64,000 bases of DNA. It comes from Streptomyces antibioticus (GTDB lineage: Bacteria; Actinomycetota; Actinomycetes; Streptomycetales; Streptomycetaceae). The stretch is taken from assembly GCF_002019855.1 (NCBI RefSeq), contig NZ_CM007717.1, positions 7,077,750 to 7,141,749 on the forward strand, read 5' to 3'. This document shows positions 40,456 through 48,941 of this stretch, in pieces. How positions within the stretch are numbered: position 1 is the first letter of the stretch; each line of letters starts with the position of its first letter. The notes under the pieces were generated by a model that was not told the origin of the DNA, made no database searches, and saw only the letters and a program-made list of their open reading frames with translations. The position numbers and the translations under genes are program-made.

Positions 40456-40692
40456 TCACTCACCGAACAGGTCCCGCAGGGGGACATCGAGGGCGCGGGC
40501 GATTCGGAAGAGGTTGTCCACCAGCGCAGCCTGGTGACCAAGCTCGATCCGGTTGACGGCCTGCCGGTCCAGCCCAGCCAGGTCAGCGAGCTTCTCCTGT
40601 GAGAGCTTCCGGTCGTTCCGCGTCTCGCGGATGCGGTCTCCTAAGGCCCGTCGTCGGGCGAGGATCCAGTCTGGTGGCGGGGCGGATGGCAC
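40456..40692 (-). CDS. XRE-family repressor-like regulator
   Basis: A protein of 78 residues: mostly one Cro/CI-type HTH (RIRETRNDRKLSQEKLADLAG then LDRQAVNRIELGHQAALVDN), ending RALDVPLRDLFGE. It is placed close to the attachment site and divergent from a small plus-strand gene, with three operator-like sites in between. It may therefore be the immunity repressor. Start is GTG 40692; the ribosome site is weak. Confidence 0.78.
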   Translation of the reverse strand: MPSAPPPDWILARRRALGDRIRETRNDRKLSQEKLADLAGLDRQAVNRIELGHQAALVDNLFRIARALDVPLRDLFGE

Positions 40693-40714
40693 GCGCCCAC
40701 GCTTCCGGGATCAT

Positions 40715-40801
40715 GAACGGGTGTCTGTATTGCGGACCGTACATTTCTAGATCAGGGAACGGGCGCGAGCGCAACCCCGCTAGTGATAGAACACCCGTTC
40801 T
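40715..40801. promoter_or_regulatory. Three operator-like sites GAAC-n4-GTTC
   Basis: 40788-40801 reads AGAACACCCGTTCT, a palindrome with 5-bp arms. 40715-40726 reads GAACGGGTGTCT (two mismatches from the reverse complement), and 40757-40768 GAACGGGCGCGA is a half-site. The spacings of about 42 and 32 bp and the position between divergent XRE and 40905 genes resemble a lambda-style three-operator control region. Confidence 0.65.
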
Positions 40802-40904
40802 GATGACGTGATCATTCACCCATTGCCAACCCGGAAACCACTGGTCAACGATGACTGCACGATTCAACTACCTCCCGCACCCGAACACGGACAGGCGACA
40901 CCCC

Positions 40905-41129
40905 ATGAGCGACGAGCAGGGCCCGACGCAGCGCCCCGCCCTCACCAACCTCCAGCGTGACCGGATCGACTTCGCACGCCGAGACCTCGAGGATGCTCAA
41001 GTCGCCGATCTCACCCAGCAGGATCATGCGAGCCTCATCCTGCTTGTCACCCGCCTGTGCACCCGGCTCGACGACACGCTTGCTCTGATTGGCGAAGTTA
41101 TCGAACGCCCACCCGAACACCACCTCTAA
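40905..41129 (+). CDS. Hypothetical early protein next to attachment site
   Basis: A protein of 74 residues, helical and acidic, with LTNLQRDRIDFARRDLEDAQ and LTQQDHASLILLVTRLCTRL. It is divergent from the XRE gene and ends at 41129, only about ten bases before the phage-host junction. It could be a recombination directionality factor or cro-like early gene, from position only. An earlier in-frame ATG at 40851 is possible. Confidence 0.6.
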   Translation: MSDEQGPTQRPALTNLQRDRIDFARRDLEDAQVADLTQQDHASLILLVTRLCTRLDDTLALIGEVIERPPEHHL

Positions 41130-42661
41130 ATACTTTTGTGGGTCCAGATCGCCGGTGTCGTGTTCTCCTGCTGGTCGGAGAGACCGTTCATGCCGGAGAT
41201 GCCGATGTGCGCGTAGGCGGTGGCGTCGTCCCAGCCGAAGGTGGACTTCAGCTTGTTCTTCAGCCCCTCCGTCGCGTTGACCGTGTTGCCGTACATGTCG
41301 GAGCCGCCGCCGAAGTCGAACGGCATGATGGTGAACACGTCGATGTCGGCGTTCAGCGACTTCGCCTGCTCGATGAGCCGGTTGCCGAAGTAGGTCGGCC
41401 CGGTGGTCGAGGTGCCGAAGGTGACGATCGTCCTCAGGCCCGGGTTGTTGGCCTTGACGGTCTTCAGCGCGGTGAGGATCCGCGCCTGCACGGCCTCGTT
41501 CTCGAACTCGTCGCTGTTCTCGACGTCCATGTCGATCGCCTTCAGCCCGTAGGCGTCGATCACCTTCTGGAGGGCGGCCGCCAGGGCGCTCGCGGAGGAG
41601 CAGTTGGCGCCGAGCTTGCTGCCCGACCAGCCGCCGAACGACGGCACCACGTCACCGCCCGCCGCGCGGATCTGGTTGATGACGCTCTGGTCGACGCCGC
41701 CGGTGAGCGGACGGCTGCTGTCCCACATCGGGTTGCAGCCGCCGCCGTCCAGCATGAACGCCATGGTGAACCACTTGACGCCGGTCGCGCTCATCACCGT
41801 GGAGACGCTCGGCGGGTCGCCCCAGCCCTCGTAGAGATAGGGGGCGGCCTGCTTGAAGCCGGTTCCGCCACCGCCGCCCGCGCTGGTGGTGACCGTGACG
41901 GCGGAGGAGGCGCCGGAGACGTTCCCGGCGGCGTCCCGGGCGCGCACGGTGAAGGTGTAGGCGGTGCTCGGGGACAGTCCGCCGACCGTGGCGGAGGTGC
42001 CGGACACGGTGAGCGCCCGCGTCGAGCCGTTGTAGACGTCGTAGCCGGTGACGCCGACGTTGTCGGTGGCGGCGCTCCAGGACAGCGACACGCTGGAGGA
42101 GGTCTTGCCGGTCGAGGTCAGCCCGGTGGGCGTGCTCGGCGCCTGGGTGTCGGTGCCGCCGCCGGGACCGTCGAGGCTGATGTCGTCGGCCTGGTAGGTG
42201 CCCTGGGCGTACCAGCCGTGCACATAGATCGTGGCACTGGTCTGCGAGGCCCCGGTGGTGAAGGACACCGACAGCCTGCTGTACGCCGACGGCGACGTCG
42301 TCCAGGTCGAGGCGCCGCCGTCGACGCCGAGGTAGACGTAGCTGCCGCGGACCCAGCCGCTCAGCGTGTAGGCCGTGTTCGGCTGTACGGAGACGGTCTG
42401 GGAGCACTTGGCGATGTCACCGGAACTCACCGCCCCGGCAAGGGCCTTGGTGCCGCCGTGCACGGGGGAGGCGACGACCGAGCCGAGGTTGCCGGAACAG
42501 GACCAGGGCGAGAGGGAGCCCGACTCGAAGCCGGGGTTGGTGAGGACGTTCGCGGCCTGGGCGGTGCCGGGGAGTGCGACCGCTCCGGTGAACGCGAGGG
42601 CGGCGGTGCCGAGCAGGGCGAGGAGACGGCGTCTGGAACGCCGGAAGAGTGTGCTGCGCAC
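41126..42661 (-). pseudogene. Chitinase (GH18) truncated by prophage insertion
   Basis: The GTG at 42661 has AGGGAG upstream. The 511-residue product has a signal peptide (RRRLLALLGTAALAF...GTAQA), a CBM (residues ~35-165, LTNPGFESGSLSPW), an FN3 domain (~175-260) and the GH18 barrel, with the catalytic acid in AIDMDVEN (DxDxE). The last ~50 residues of the barrel are missing: the frame turns into phage DNA after IWT and stops at 41126. Since strand 8 and its Trp are lost, the enzyme is probably inactive while the prophage is in place. The other end of the gene should lie at attL. Confidence 0.9.
41129..41146. other. Right prophage junction (attR) inside chitinase gene
   Basis: Reading the chitinase gene on the minus strand, the usual family text ...PAIWT is followed by HKSI and a stop. 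Streptomyces GH18 homologues continue with about 50 more residues (WTQIRDWA-type, then a strand with a conserved Trp). The shift falls at plus positions 41138-41143. The junction base cannot be fixed without attL or an uninfected relative. No tRNA and no long direct repeat are seen. Confidence 0.8.
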
Positions 42662-42727
42662 GCGATCTCCCTGAAGATGTGGGGTGTTCGGGAGTGCAGA
42701 GAGGTGCAAGAGGGTGCGCAACGAATG

Positions 42728-42779
42728 TGGTATGGACCAATCCCGCTGTCAAGGAGAGAGGCAGGATTGGTCCATACCG
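42728..42779 (-). promoter_or_regulatory. DasR/chitinase-type operators upstream of broken chitinase
   Basis: TGGTATGGACCA (42728-42739) and TGGTCCATACCG (42768-42779) resemble the DasR box TGGTCTAGACCA, with two and three differences. Together GGTATGGACCAATCC and GGATTGGTCCATACC form a perfect 15-bp inverted repeat with a 20-bp centre. They lie 67-118 bp before the chitinase start, so the gene likely kept chitin or GlcNAc control. Confidence 0.65.
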
Positions 42780-42802
42780 GTGAGGCGAGGGGTGGGCCGT
42801 TG

Positions 42803-44038
42803 TCAGAAGGGCAGTGCCTCCGCCGCGCCGGCGGGTGTCACCTGGGCGGACTCGACCGACGTCGCAGACGCCACCGAGGTGACCCGCTCGACGGACGTGA
42901 CCCGCTCGACGGACGCGACCGGCTCCACGGGCTCGGCGGGGGAGGGGACGGCCGGGAGCAGCGGCTCGGCGGCGCCGGTGTCGGCCGCCGCCTCGGCCCG
43001 CTGGTGCGGCAAGGAGACCGGGCGGAGCTGGCGCGGCCCCGACACCACCGTGTAGTCCTGGCCCAGGAACGGCGGGTCGATCCGCCCCGGGTCCTCACCG
43101 AGCGCCAACTGCACTGCCGCCCAGGGGGCGTTGACCCCGCACAGGGAGAGCTGGTGCAGTCCGCCGGCCGGGCGCGTGTTGACGTCCATCAGGACCGGCC
43201 GGTCGCCGAACATCCGGAACTGGACGTTGGACAGATAGTGCAGCCCGAAGCCCTCGGCGATCCGCCGGGCCGGCTCCAGCCACTGCTCGTGCAGGGTGAA
43301 GCCGCGGCGCCGGCCGTTCTTGGTGCGCCCGATCGCCATGCGCAGGTGGTTGTCGGGCCCCGTGATGCAGTCCACGGACACCTCCGGCTGCTCCAGCCGC
43401 GGCATCACCAGCCAGTCCACGCTCTCCTCGGCGCGCTCCAGCGCGTCCACGACCATGTCCAGCGGGACGTAGGGGGTGGGGAAGCCGCTGAGGTGCACGA
43501 GGGAGAAGGGGGTGCGGGTGATCACGCGGAAGCCCACCCCGCCCGCGCCGGACGCCGGCTTGAAGCACGCCCGGTGCCCCGCCTCCTCCAACTCCTCGAC
43601 GGCGGCGACGAGTTCGGCGGCCGTACGGACCCGGTACCACGGCGGTACCGGCACCCCGATCGCCTGGACCGCCTCGTAGGCGATCACCTTGTCCTCGAAG
43701 ACGGCCACGGCCTGCGGCGTCGGCGCCAGCAGGGCCGTACCGACCGACCGGAAGTCGGCGCGGTGCGCCACGATCGCCGCCTGGTGCAGCCGGGGCACGA
43801 ACACGTCGATCGCGCGGCGCTGGCACTGGTCGAGCGCGTACTCGACGTAGGCGGCGGGGGACAGGCCCTCGGGCTCCAGGTCCGCGGTGTCGGCGGCGGC
43901 CAGCACGGGGGAGTCGGCATCGCCGTGCGTCGCATGGATCTCGACGGCGCGGTCGCTCGGATTTCGCCGGAGCTGATCCATGAAGAACACGTTCTCCGCG
44001 TACGTGCGGTTGAGCCAGACGCGTACGCGAGAGACCAT
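42803..44038 (-). CDS. ATP-grasp family protein
   Basis: A protein of 411 residues. CFKPASGAGGVGFRVI (~165-180) is the ATP-grasp lysine/glycine loop, DMVVDALERAEESVDWLVMP follows, and VLMDVNTRPAGGLHQLS (~310-325) contains the Glu/Asn metal site. ATP-grasp enzymes join a carboxylate to an amine or thiol; no partner gene identifies the substrate. The last ~70 residues are low complexity with repeats of TSVERV and end AALPF. Start 44038 has AAAGGCGG; a longer start is possible. It lies upstream of the chitinase on the same strand. Confidence 0.85.
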   Translation of the reverse strand: MVSRVRVWLNRTYAENVFFMDQLRRNPSDRAVEIHATHGDADSPVLAAADTADLEPEGLSPAAYVEYALDQCQRRAIDVFVPRLHQAAIVAHRADFRSVGTALLAPTPQAVAVFEDKVIAYEAVQAIGVPVPPWYRVRTAAELVAAVEELEEAGHRACFKPASGAGGVGFRVITRTPFSLVHLSGFPTPYVPLDMVVDALERAEESVDWLVMPRLEQPEVSVDCITGPDNHLRMAIGRTKNGRRRGFTLHEQWLEPARRIAEGFGLHYLSNVQFRMFGDRPVLMDVNTRPAGGLHQLSLCGVNAPWAAVQLALGEDPGRIDPPFLGQDYTVVSGPRQLRPVSLPHQRAEAAADTGAAEPLLPAVPSPAEPVEPVASVERVTSVERVTSVASATSVESAQVTPAGAAEALPF

Positions 44039-44377
44039 GCGAGGCCGCCTTTCACGGTGTGCGGGCAGGGCGAAGCGGGCCCGGCCCGGGCAGGGGGAGT
44101 GGAGGGTCACCAAACCGCCCTGCGTGAAGGGACGTTCATGGCGGTGGTGGTGGGGCGATCATACGGCTTCCGAGGGGTGCCGCGTGCAACGCCCGTGTTA
44201 CGGATTTTCTGATCTTGTTCACGAATGCGGCGACGTCGGGTAAGGACCTGACCCGTGGGTCACAGGACGATCGCACGCAGTGGTCCGGTGCCGCCTTGTT
44301 CCCCGGCCCCGAATGTGCTGTGGTGGTGCTCTTTCGAGGGCTCGGAACGTGGGACCGCAGGAACGGGGGAACGCAGG
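44039..44377. other. Divergent intergenic region with palindrome
   Basis: A region of about 340 bp between the ATP-grasp gene (minus) and the phosphoesterase gene (plus). It holds the 14-bp palindrome TGACCC-GT-GGGTCA at 44249-44262 and an A/T-richer patch around 44200-44225 that could contain a promoter. I see no gene. Confidence 0.5.
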
Positions 44378-45241
44378 GTGACGTCGAAGGACGGTGACGG
44401 CGCCGGACGGCTGCTGGCCATCAGTGATCTCCACATCGGCTATCCCGAGAACCGCGCCCTGGTGGAGGAGATGGCACCGGAGACGGACGACGACTGGCTC
44501 CTGGTCGCGGGGGACGTCTCGGAGAACGTGGCCGACATCCGCTGGGCCCTGAAGACCCTCGCGAGCCGTTTCCGAAAGGTGATCTGGGCCCCCGGCAACC
44601 ACGAGCTGTGGACCCATCCCTCGGACCCCGTCACCCTGCGCGGCGTCGCCCGCTACGAGCATCTCGTCGACGTCTGCCGCGACCTCGGCGTGATCACGCC
44701 CGAGGACCCCTACCCGGTGTGGGAGGGCCCCGGCGGGCCGGTCGCCGTCGCCCCGCTCTTCCTTCTGTACGACTACTCCTTCCTCCCGGCGGGCTGCGCC
44801 ACCAAGGAGGAGGGCCTCGAGTACGCGCACGGCACGGGGATCGTCTGCAACGACGAGTACCTGCTGCACCCCGACCCCTACCCGAGCCGGGAGGCGTGGT
44901 GCCGGGCGCGGGTCGCCGAGACCGAGCGCCGGCTCGCCGCGATCCCCGACGAGCTGCCGACCGTCCTGGTCAACCACTACCCGACGGACCGCCACCCGAT
45001 GGACGTCCTGTGGCACCCCGAGTTCGCCATGTGGTGCGGCACCTCCCTGACCGCCGACTGGCACCACCGCTTCCGCGTCGCCGCGATGGTCTACGGCCAT
45101 CTGCACATCCCCCGCACCACCCGGCACGAGGGCGTCCGCTTCGAGGAGGTCTCGGTCGGCTACCCGCGCGAGTGGCGCAAGCGTCCGCAGCCCCCGGGAC
45201 GGCTGCGGCGCATTCTGCCGACGGAGGTGACGGCGCCGTGA
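44378..45241 (+). CDS. Calcineurin-like metallophosphoesterase
   Basis: A protein of 287 residues. The metal motifs are in order: ISDLHIG (DxH, ~15), VAGDVSEN (GDxxxN, ~44), APGNHELW (GNHE, ~75), VNHYPTD (~210) and YGHLHIP (GHxH, ~252). It is a phosphodiesterase or phosphatase with unknown substrate. GTG 44378 is placed after GGGGGAACGCAGG. It overlaps the phosphopantetheinyl transferase gene by GTGA, so the pair is translationally coupled; the same pairing is common in Streptomyces. Confidence 0.9.
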   Translation: MTSKDGDGAGRLLAISDLHIGYPENRALVEEMAPETDDDWLLVAGDVSENVADIRWALKTLASRFRKVIWAPGNHELWTHPSDPVTLRGVARYEHLVDVCRDLGVITPEDPYPVWEGPGGPVAVAPLFLLYDYSFLPAGCATKEEGLEYAHGTGIVCNDEYLLHPDPYPSREAWCRARVAETERRLAAIPDELPTVLVNHYPTDRHPMDVLWHPEFAMWCGTSLTADWHHRFRVAAMVYGHLHIPRTTRHEGVRFEEVSVGYPREWRKRPQPPGRLRRILPTEVTAP

Positions 45242-45945
45242 TCGCGGATCTGCTGCCCGAGTCGGTGGTGGCCGTCGAGGCGTTCGGCGAGGACGGCGTG
45301 CGCGAGTTCGGCGACGGGCCGCTCTTCCCGGAGGAGGAGGCGCTGATGGTGCATGCGGTCGCCAAACGCCGCCGCGAGTTCACCGTCGTACGGTCCTGCG
45401 CGCGGCGTGCGATGGACAAGCTCGGCGTGGCCCCGCAGGCGGTGCTGCCCGGCGAGCGCGGCGCGCCCGGCTGGCCGGACGGGCTGACCGGCAGCATGAC
45501 CCACTGCGAGGGCTACGCCGCGGCCGCACTGGTCCGCGCCGCCGACCTGGCCTCCCTCGGTATCGACGCCGAACCGCACGCACCCCTCCCGGAGGGCGTC
45601 CTGTCCGCCGTGTCGCTGCCCGCCGAACAGGAGCGGCTGCTGCGCCTGGCCGCGGACCACCCCGGGCTGCACGGCGACCGGCTGCTGTTCAGCGCCAAGG
45701 AGTCCGTCTACAAGGCGTGGTTCCCCCTCACCCGGAAGTGGCTGGACTTCAGCGAGGCGGACATCGAGTTCCACCCCGAACCGCCCCCCTCCGACGCGGC
45801 CTCCGCCCCCTTCACCGGCACCTTCCGCGCCCGCCTGCTCGTCCCCGGCCCCATGGTCGGCGGCCGCCGCGTCGATCACTTCGACGGCCGCTGGACGGCG
45901 ACCCGGGGCCTGGTGACGACGGCGATCGCCGTGCACCACGCCTGA
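45238..45945 (+). CDS. Sfp-type 4'-phosphopantetheinyl transferase
   Basis: A protein of 235 residues, the EntD/Sfp length. Motifs GMTHC (SMTHCEGYAAAAL, ~87), GIDAEPHAPLP (~105; GxDxE metal site) and FSAKESVYKAWFP (~150; KExxxK) are present. It moves the phosphopantetheine arm from CoA to carrier proteins of polyketide and peptide synthetases. It is coupled to the metallophosphoesterase upstream. Confidence 0.92.
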   Translation: MIADLLPESVVAVEAFGEDGVREFGDGPLFPEEEALMVHAVAKRRREFTVVRSCARRAMDKLGVAPQAVLPGERGAPGWPDGLTGSMTHCEGYAAAALVRAADLASLGIDAEPHAPLPEGVLSAVSLPAEQERLLRLAADHPGLHGDRLLFSAKESVYKAWFPLTRKWLDFSEADIEFHPEPPPSDAASAPFTGTFRARLLVPGPMVGGRRVDHFDGRWTATRGLVTTAIAVHHA

Positions 45946-45972
45946 CGTCCACCGGGCCCCGGGCCGGGACGG

Positions 45973-46212
45973 TCAGGCTCTGGGACCCCAGCTCGCGAGG
46001 AGGCGGAAGAATTCCTCCTCGTTGCCCGCGAGGCCCGCCTGTGACAGGGCCTCGTCGGCCTCGGCCAGGACGGTGGGCGGGACCATCGGGGCGCTGCGGA
46101 CCCGCGACGGGTCGGCGTGCTCGGTGTCCAGCGTGGCGCGGACCGTGTGCAGGAGGCGCAGGTAGGCCTGCACGGCGGTGCGCTCGCGGTCGGTCAGTAC
46201 GGCTGTGGGCAT
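45973..46212 (-). CDS. Small hypothetical host protein
   Basis: A protein of 79 residues. The start MPTAVLTDRERTAVQAYLRLLHTVRATLD and end FRLLASWGPRA are helical and acidic. ATG 46212 has GGAGAG upstream. It is convergent with the PPTase gene. Function unknown. Confidence 0.6.
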   Translation of the reverse strand: MPTAVLTDRERTAVQAYLRLLHTVRATLDTEHADPSRVRSAPMVPPTVLAEADEALSQAGLAGNEEEFFRLLASWGPRA

Positions 46213-46433
46213 CGGTGTCGGCTCTCCCCGTGTCGGCGTCGCTCCCACGCGCCCGGTCGGCGCGCACGCCGCCATCCGACGGCGCACCTCCCAGCTTGCC
46301 GGGCACCACTGACAATCCGGTCGAGCCGCACGCCGGTTCGCCCGCTTAGCGGAGGCGAAACCTCCTCGAAACCCCCCGGGGGAAAGCCTCCCTACGCTGG
46401 AGAAAAGGCAGCGCACATCAAGGAGGCGAGCCC

Positions 46434-47465
46434 GTGGTCGATGTCTCGCAGCGGCACCCCGCGCGCGCCACCCGGCTGCGCTCGGTCGGGGACGGTGAAC
46501 TGGAACTCCGCTACCGGGTGGTGCACGGCTACCGTCGCGCCTTCCGGATGGCCGGGGAGGGGCCCGTCCTGGTCCTGATCCACGGCATCGGGGACTCCTC
46601 GGCGACCTGGGCCGAACTGATCCCCGACCTCGCCCGCACCCACACCGTCATCGCCCCCGACCTCCTCGGGCACGGCGCCTCCGACAAGCCGCGCGCCGAC
46701 TACTCGGTGGCCGCGTACGCCAACGGTGTGCGCGATCTGCTCACCACGCTCGGCGTGGAGTCGGCGACCCTGGTCGGTCACTCGCTCGGCGGCGGCGTGG
46801 CGATGCAGTTCGCCTACCAGTTCCCCGAGCGCACCGAACGGCTCGTGCTGGTCAGCGCGGGCGGGGTCGGCCGCGAGGTGAACCCCGCCCTGCGGCTGGT
46901 GTCGCTCCCAGGCGCCCATCTGGCGTTGTCCGCCCTGCGGTTACCGGGGATGCGGCTCCATGTCGGCCTCGTCGTGGGCCTGATGCGGCTCCTGGACACC
47001 GATCTCGGCCAGGACGCGCCGGAGTTGCTCACCCTGGTCGACGCCCTCCCCGACGACACGTCCCGCAACGCCTTCATCCGCACCCTGCGCGCGGTCGTGG
47101 ACTGGCGGGGCCAGGTGGTGACCATGCTCGACCGCTGCTATCTGACCGCCGGCATGCCCACCCTGCTGCTGTGGGGCGACCGGGACAGCGTCGTGCCGGT
47201 CCGCCACGCCTACGGCGCGCACGAGGCGATGCCGGGCAGCCGGCTGGAGATCTTCGAGGGCGCCGGGCACTTCCCGTTCCACAGCGATCCCGCCCGGTTC
47301 CGCGACCTGATCGAGGAGTTCACCGGCACCACGGCCCCGGCCGACTGGAGCCGGGACCGCTGGCGGGCGCTTCTGCGCGAGGGCCGCCCGGCGCACCACG
47401 CGGCAGGGCTGAGCGACCAGGCCGTACGGGAACTGCGCGAGGCGAGCGAACGCAGCGCGACCTGA
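46434..47465 (+). CDS. Alpha/beta-fold hydrolase
   Basis: A protein of 343 residues. LIHGIGDSSATW (oxyanion region, ~45), GHSLGGG (nucleophile Ser, ~118), LLWGDRDSVVPV (Asp, ~250) and GHFPFHSDP (His, ~283) give a complete triad. The size and the PDLLGHGASDKP motif fit the esterase/epoxide hydrolase-like branch. Substrate unknown. Start GTG 46434 with AAGGAGG upstream. The preceding ~220 bp holds only low-complexity leader. Confidence 0.88.
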   Translation: MVDVSQRHPARATRLRSVGDGELELRYRVVHGYRRAFRMAGEGPVLVLIHGIGDSSATWAELIPDLARTHTVIAPDLLGHGASDKPRADYSVAAYANGVRDLLTTLGVESATLVGHSLGGGVAMQFAYQFPERTERLVLVSAGGVGREVNPALRLVSLPGAHLALSALRLPGMRLHVGLVVGLMRLLDTDLGQDAPELLTLVDALPDDTSRNAFIRTLRAVVDWRGQVVTMLDRCYLTAGMPTLLLWGDRDSVVPVRHAYGAHEAMPGSRLEIFEGAGHFPFHSDPARFRDLIEEFTGTTAPADWSRDRWRALLREGRPAHHAAGLSDQAVRELREASERSAT

Positions 47466-47501
47466 CGGCCTTCAGGGGCGCGACGGAGTGCGGCGGGCGC
47501 G

Positions 47502-48047
47502 TCAGCCCTGGGGGCCCAGATAGCCCAGGGACGCCTCGATCCGGCCCGCCAGATGGTCGCGGCGGCCGCGCCGGGCCGACGAACCCGGCAGCAGCGCACG
47601 GCACTTGCTGGCGAGCAGCAGGCCGAAGCTCTCGGCCTCCTTCTCGTCGTCCTGGTCGAACCGGGTGCGCGCCGCGACCCGCAGCACGGTCGCCTGGAGG
47701 TCGGCGCCCTCCTTGAGGAGTCGGGCCGCGACGGCCGCGCCGCCCACATGGTGGCCGCAGTGCCCGGCCTTCATGTGCCACAGCTCGTGCCCGAGGATCA
47801 CCAACTGGTGGTCGGGCGCGGTGCGTTCCTCGATGACCACGAGGTCCTGGTCGGCCATGTCGAGCCACAGCCCGCTCGCCGTGTCGGCCGGGAAGGCGGC
47901 CATGCGGAAGTGCACCGGACGGCCCCGGCGCCGGCTCATCCCGTCGCACAGGGCGGTGTACAGATCGGCCGGTGCCGCGGGGGCCGGGAGGTCCAGCTCG
48001 GAGACGAGTTCGCCGCACAGGCGGCGCATTTCCTTCGCGATGCCCAC
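47502..48047 (-). CDS. ImmA/IrrE-family metallopeptidase
   Basis: A protein of 181 residues. The zinc site is LGHELWHMKAGH (HExxH, residues ~92-99), with the glutamates after it (DEKEAESFGLLLA) as third ligand. It is probably a regulatory protease acting on the XRE protein coded next to it, as in ImmR-ImmA of ICEBs1. GTG 48047 has GGGGGAGA before it; a GTG at 48065 overlapping the XRE stop is an alternative. Confidence 0.85.
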   Translation of the reverse strand: MGIAKEMRRLCGELVSELDLPAPAAPADLYTALCDGMSRRRGRPVHFRMAAFPADTASGLWLDMADQDLVVIEERTAPDHQLVILGHELWHMKAGHCGHHVGGAAVAARLLKEGADLQATVLRVAARTRFDQDDEKEAESFGLLLASKCRALLPGSSARRGRRDHLAGRIEASLGYLGPQG

Positions 48048-48061
48048 AGTTCTCCCCCGGA

Positions 48062-48712
48062 TCACGACTCGGGCCGCTTCACGCTCTCCAGGAGCATGTC
48101 CAGCCACTCGGCGACCTTGTCGCGGTGCTGGTCCGTGGGCAACTGCGCGGCCCGCCAGGCGATCCCGCGCACCCCGTGATCCTGCAGGAGTCTCTCCAGC
48201 GGATCCTCGGCGGCCGCGGCGGCCTCCCGTGCGGCGAGCTTCTGCAGCAGCTCCTGCTCGGTGTGCTGGAGGGTGCCCGCCAGGGCCTCGGGGTCCTCGG
48301 CCGTGAGGAAACCGGCGTGCACCCGGAAGAAGCGCTGGATGGCGTCGCAGTGCTCCATGGTGGGGCGGCGGTCGCCGTTGATCAGCGCGCCCGCCTGCTG
48401 CCGGGACATCCCGGCGCCGTCGGCTATCTCCTGCTGGGTGTATCTGCGCCCGTTCGGCTTCAGCCGGGTGCGGCGCAGCAGGTCCAGGCGCTGGAGGAAC
48501 CGGGCCTGGACATCGGGCTCGCCGGCCGGGCGGCCGCCCAGCAGGGACTTGACCACCGGCTCGGGGACACCGGAGGCGACGGACAGCCGCCGGGTGTCGA
48601 AGACCTCCGCGTGGTCCACACCGAGCCGGTCGGCGAGTGCGGCGACACGGGCGACGACGGCCGACAGCAGTATCGTCGCGGTGGCGCCCGGAACCTCGAA
48701 GCCATCCGACAC
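48062..48712 (-). CDS. XRE-family regulator paired with ImmA/IrrE
   Basis: A protein of 216 residues. A Cro/CI HTH lies in the middle, RYTQQEIADGAGMSRQQAGALINGDRRPT (~90-118). The N-terminal part has a second HTH-like helix set (SVASGVPEPVVKSLLGG). The C-terminal helices are long and acidic. It lies just upstream of the ImmA/IrrE peptidase. GTG 48712 with GGAG at proper distance is chosen; longer in-frame starts exist. It may repress its own operon until the peptidase cuts it. Confidence 0.8.
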   Translation of the reverse strand: MSDGFEVPGATATILLSAVVARVAALADRLGVDHAEVFDTRRLSVASGVPEPVVKSLLGGRPAGEPDVQARFLQRLDLLRRTRLKPNGRRYTQQEIADGAGMSRQQAGALINGDRRPTMEHCDAIQRFFRVHAGFLTAEDPEALAGTLQHTEQELLQKLAAREAAAAAEDPLERLLQDHGVRGIAWRAAQLPTDQHRDKVAEWLDMLLESVKRPES

Positions 48713-48865
48713 CGACAGGTCTCCTACGTCTCTCACGTCCCTCTCACAGGCACAGACGGGCGCCGTGAACTGCGTGGAGAGTAGCGGGTCTTTCGAACTC
48801 ACATCCAGGTCTCGCCACAACTGTGGCCAATTTCAGCCGTCAACGAGCGCCGAATGCCACGATAG

Positions 48866-48895
48866 TTGACACGACTCGCGTCAGGGCAGCAGGAT
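48866..48895 (+). promoter_or_regulatory. Candidate housekeeping promoter
   Basis: TTGACA (48866-48871), 18-bp spacer, CAGGAT (48890-48895), about 47 bp before the ATG at 48942. A good consensus -35 box in an otherwise GC-rich region. Confidence 0.6.
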
Positions 48896-48941
48896 CGGCA
48901 CGCCGCGTGAAGGCCGCAGAGGCAAGAGGGGTGACCGCCCG

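Larger units (their letters stand above)
1..41140. mobile_element. Prophage (right portion; left end outside window)
   Basis: The stretch contains a syntenic siphovirus set: terminase subunits, portal, MuF-like protein, scaffold, capsid, connectors, tail tube, frameshifted tail chaperones, tape measure, Dit/Tal-like proteins, fibres, amidase and holin, followed by GntR and XRE regulators. It ends inside a host chitinase gene at about 41,140, which gives the right attachment junction. No integrase, excisionase or replication protein is recognisable here, so the left end should lie beyond position 1. There is no tRNA at the junction, and the insertion is inside a protein-coding gene, which is typical of large serine integrases (inference). 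Confidence 0.93.

Noticed and set aside
40583..40867. Minus-strand 94-codon frame overlapping the XRE gene
   Set aside because: It covers the operator region and the XRE HTH in another frame and shows no domain.
41129..41146. tRNA gene at the prophage junction
   Set aside because: No cloverleaf or CCA/T-loop text is present; the junction is in a chitinase reading frame.
41057..44212. 1051-codon plus-strand frame across the chitinase and ATP-grasp genes
   Set aside because: Antisense of two well-supported minus-strand genes; the sequence is Val/Gly/Arg-rich without motifs.
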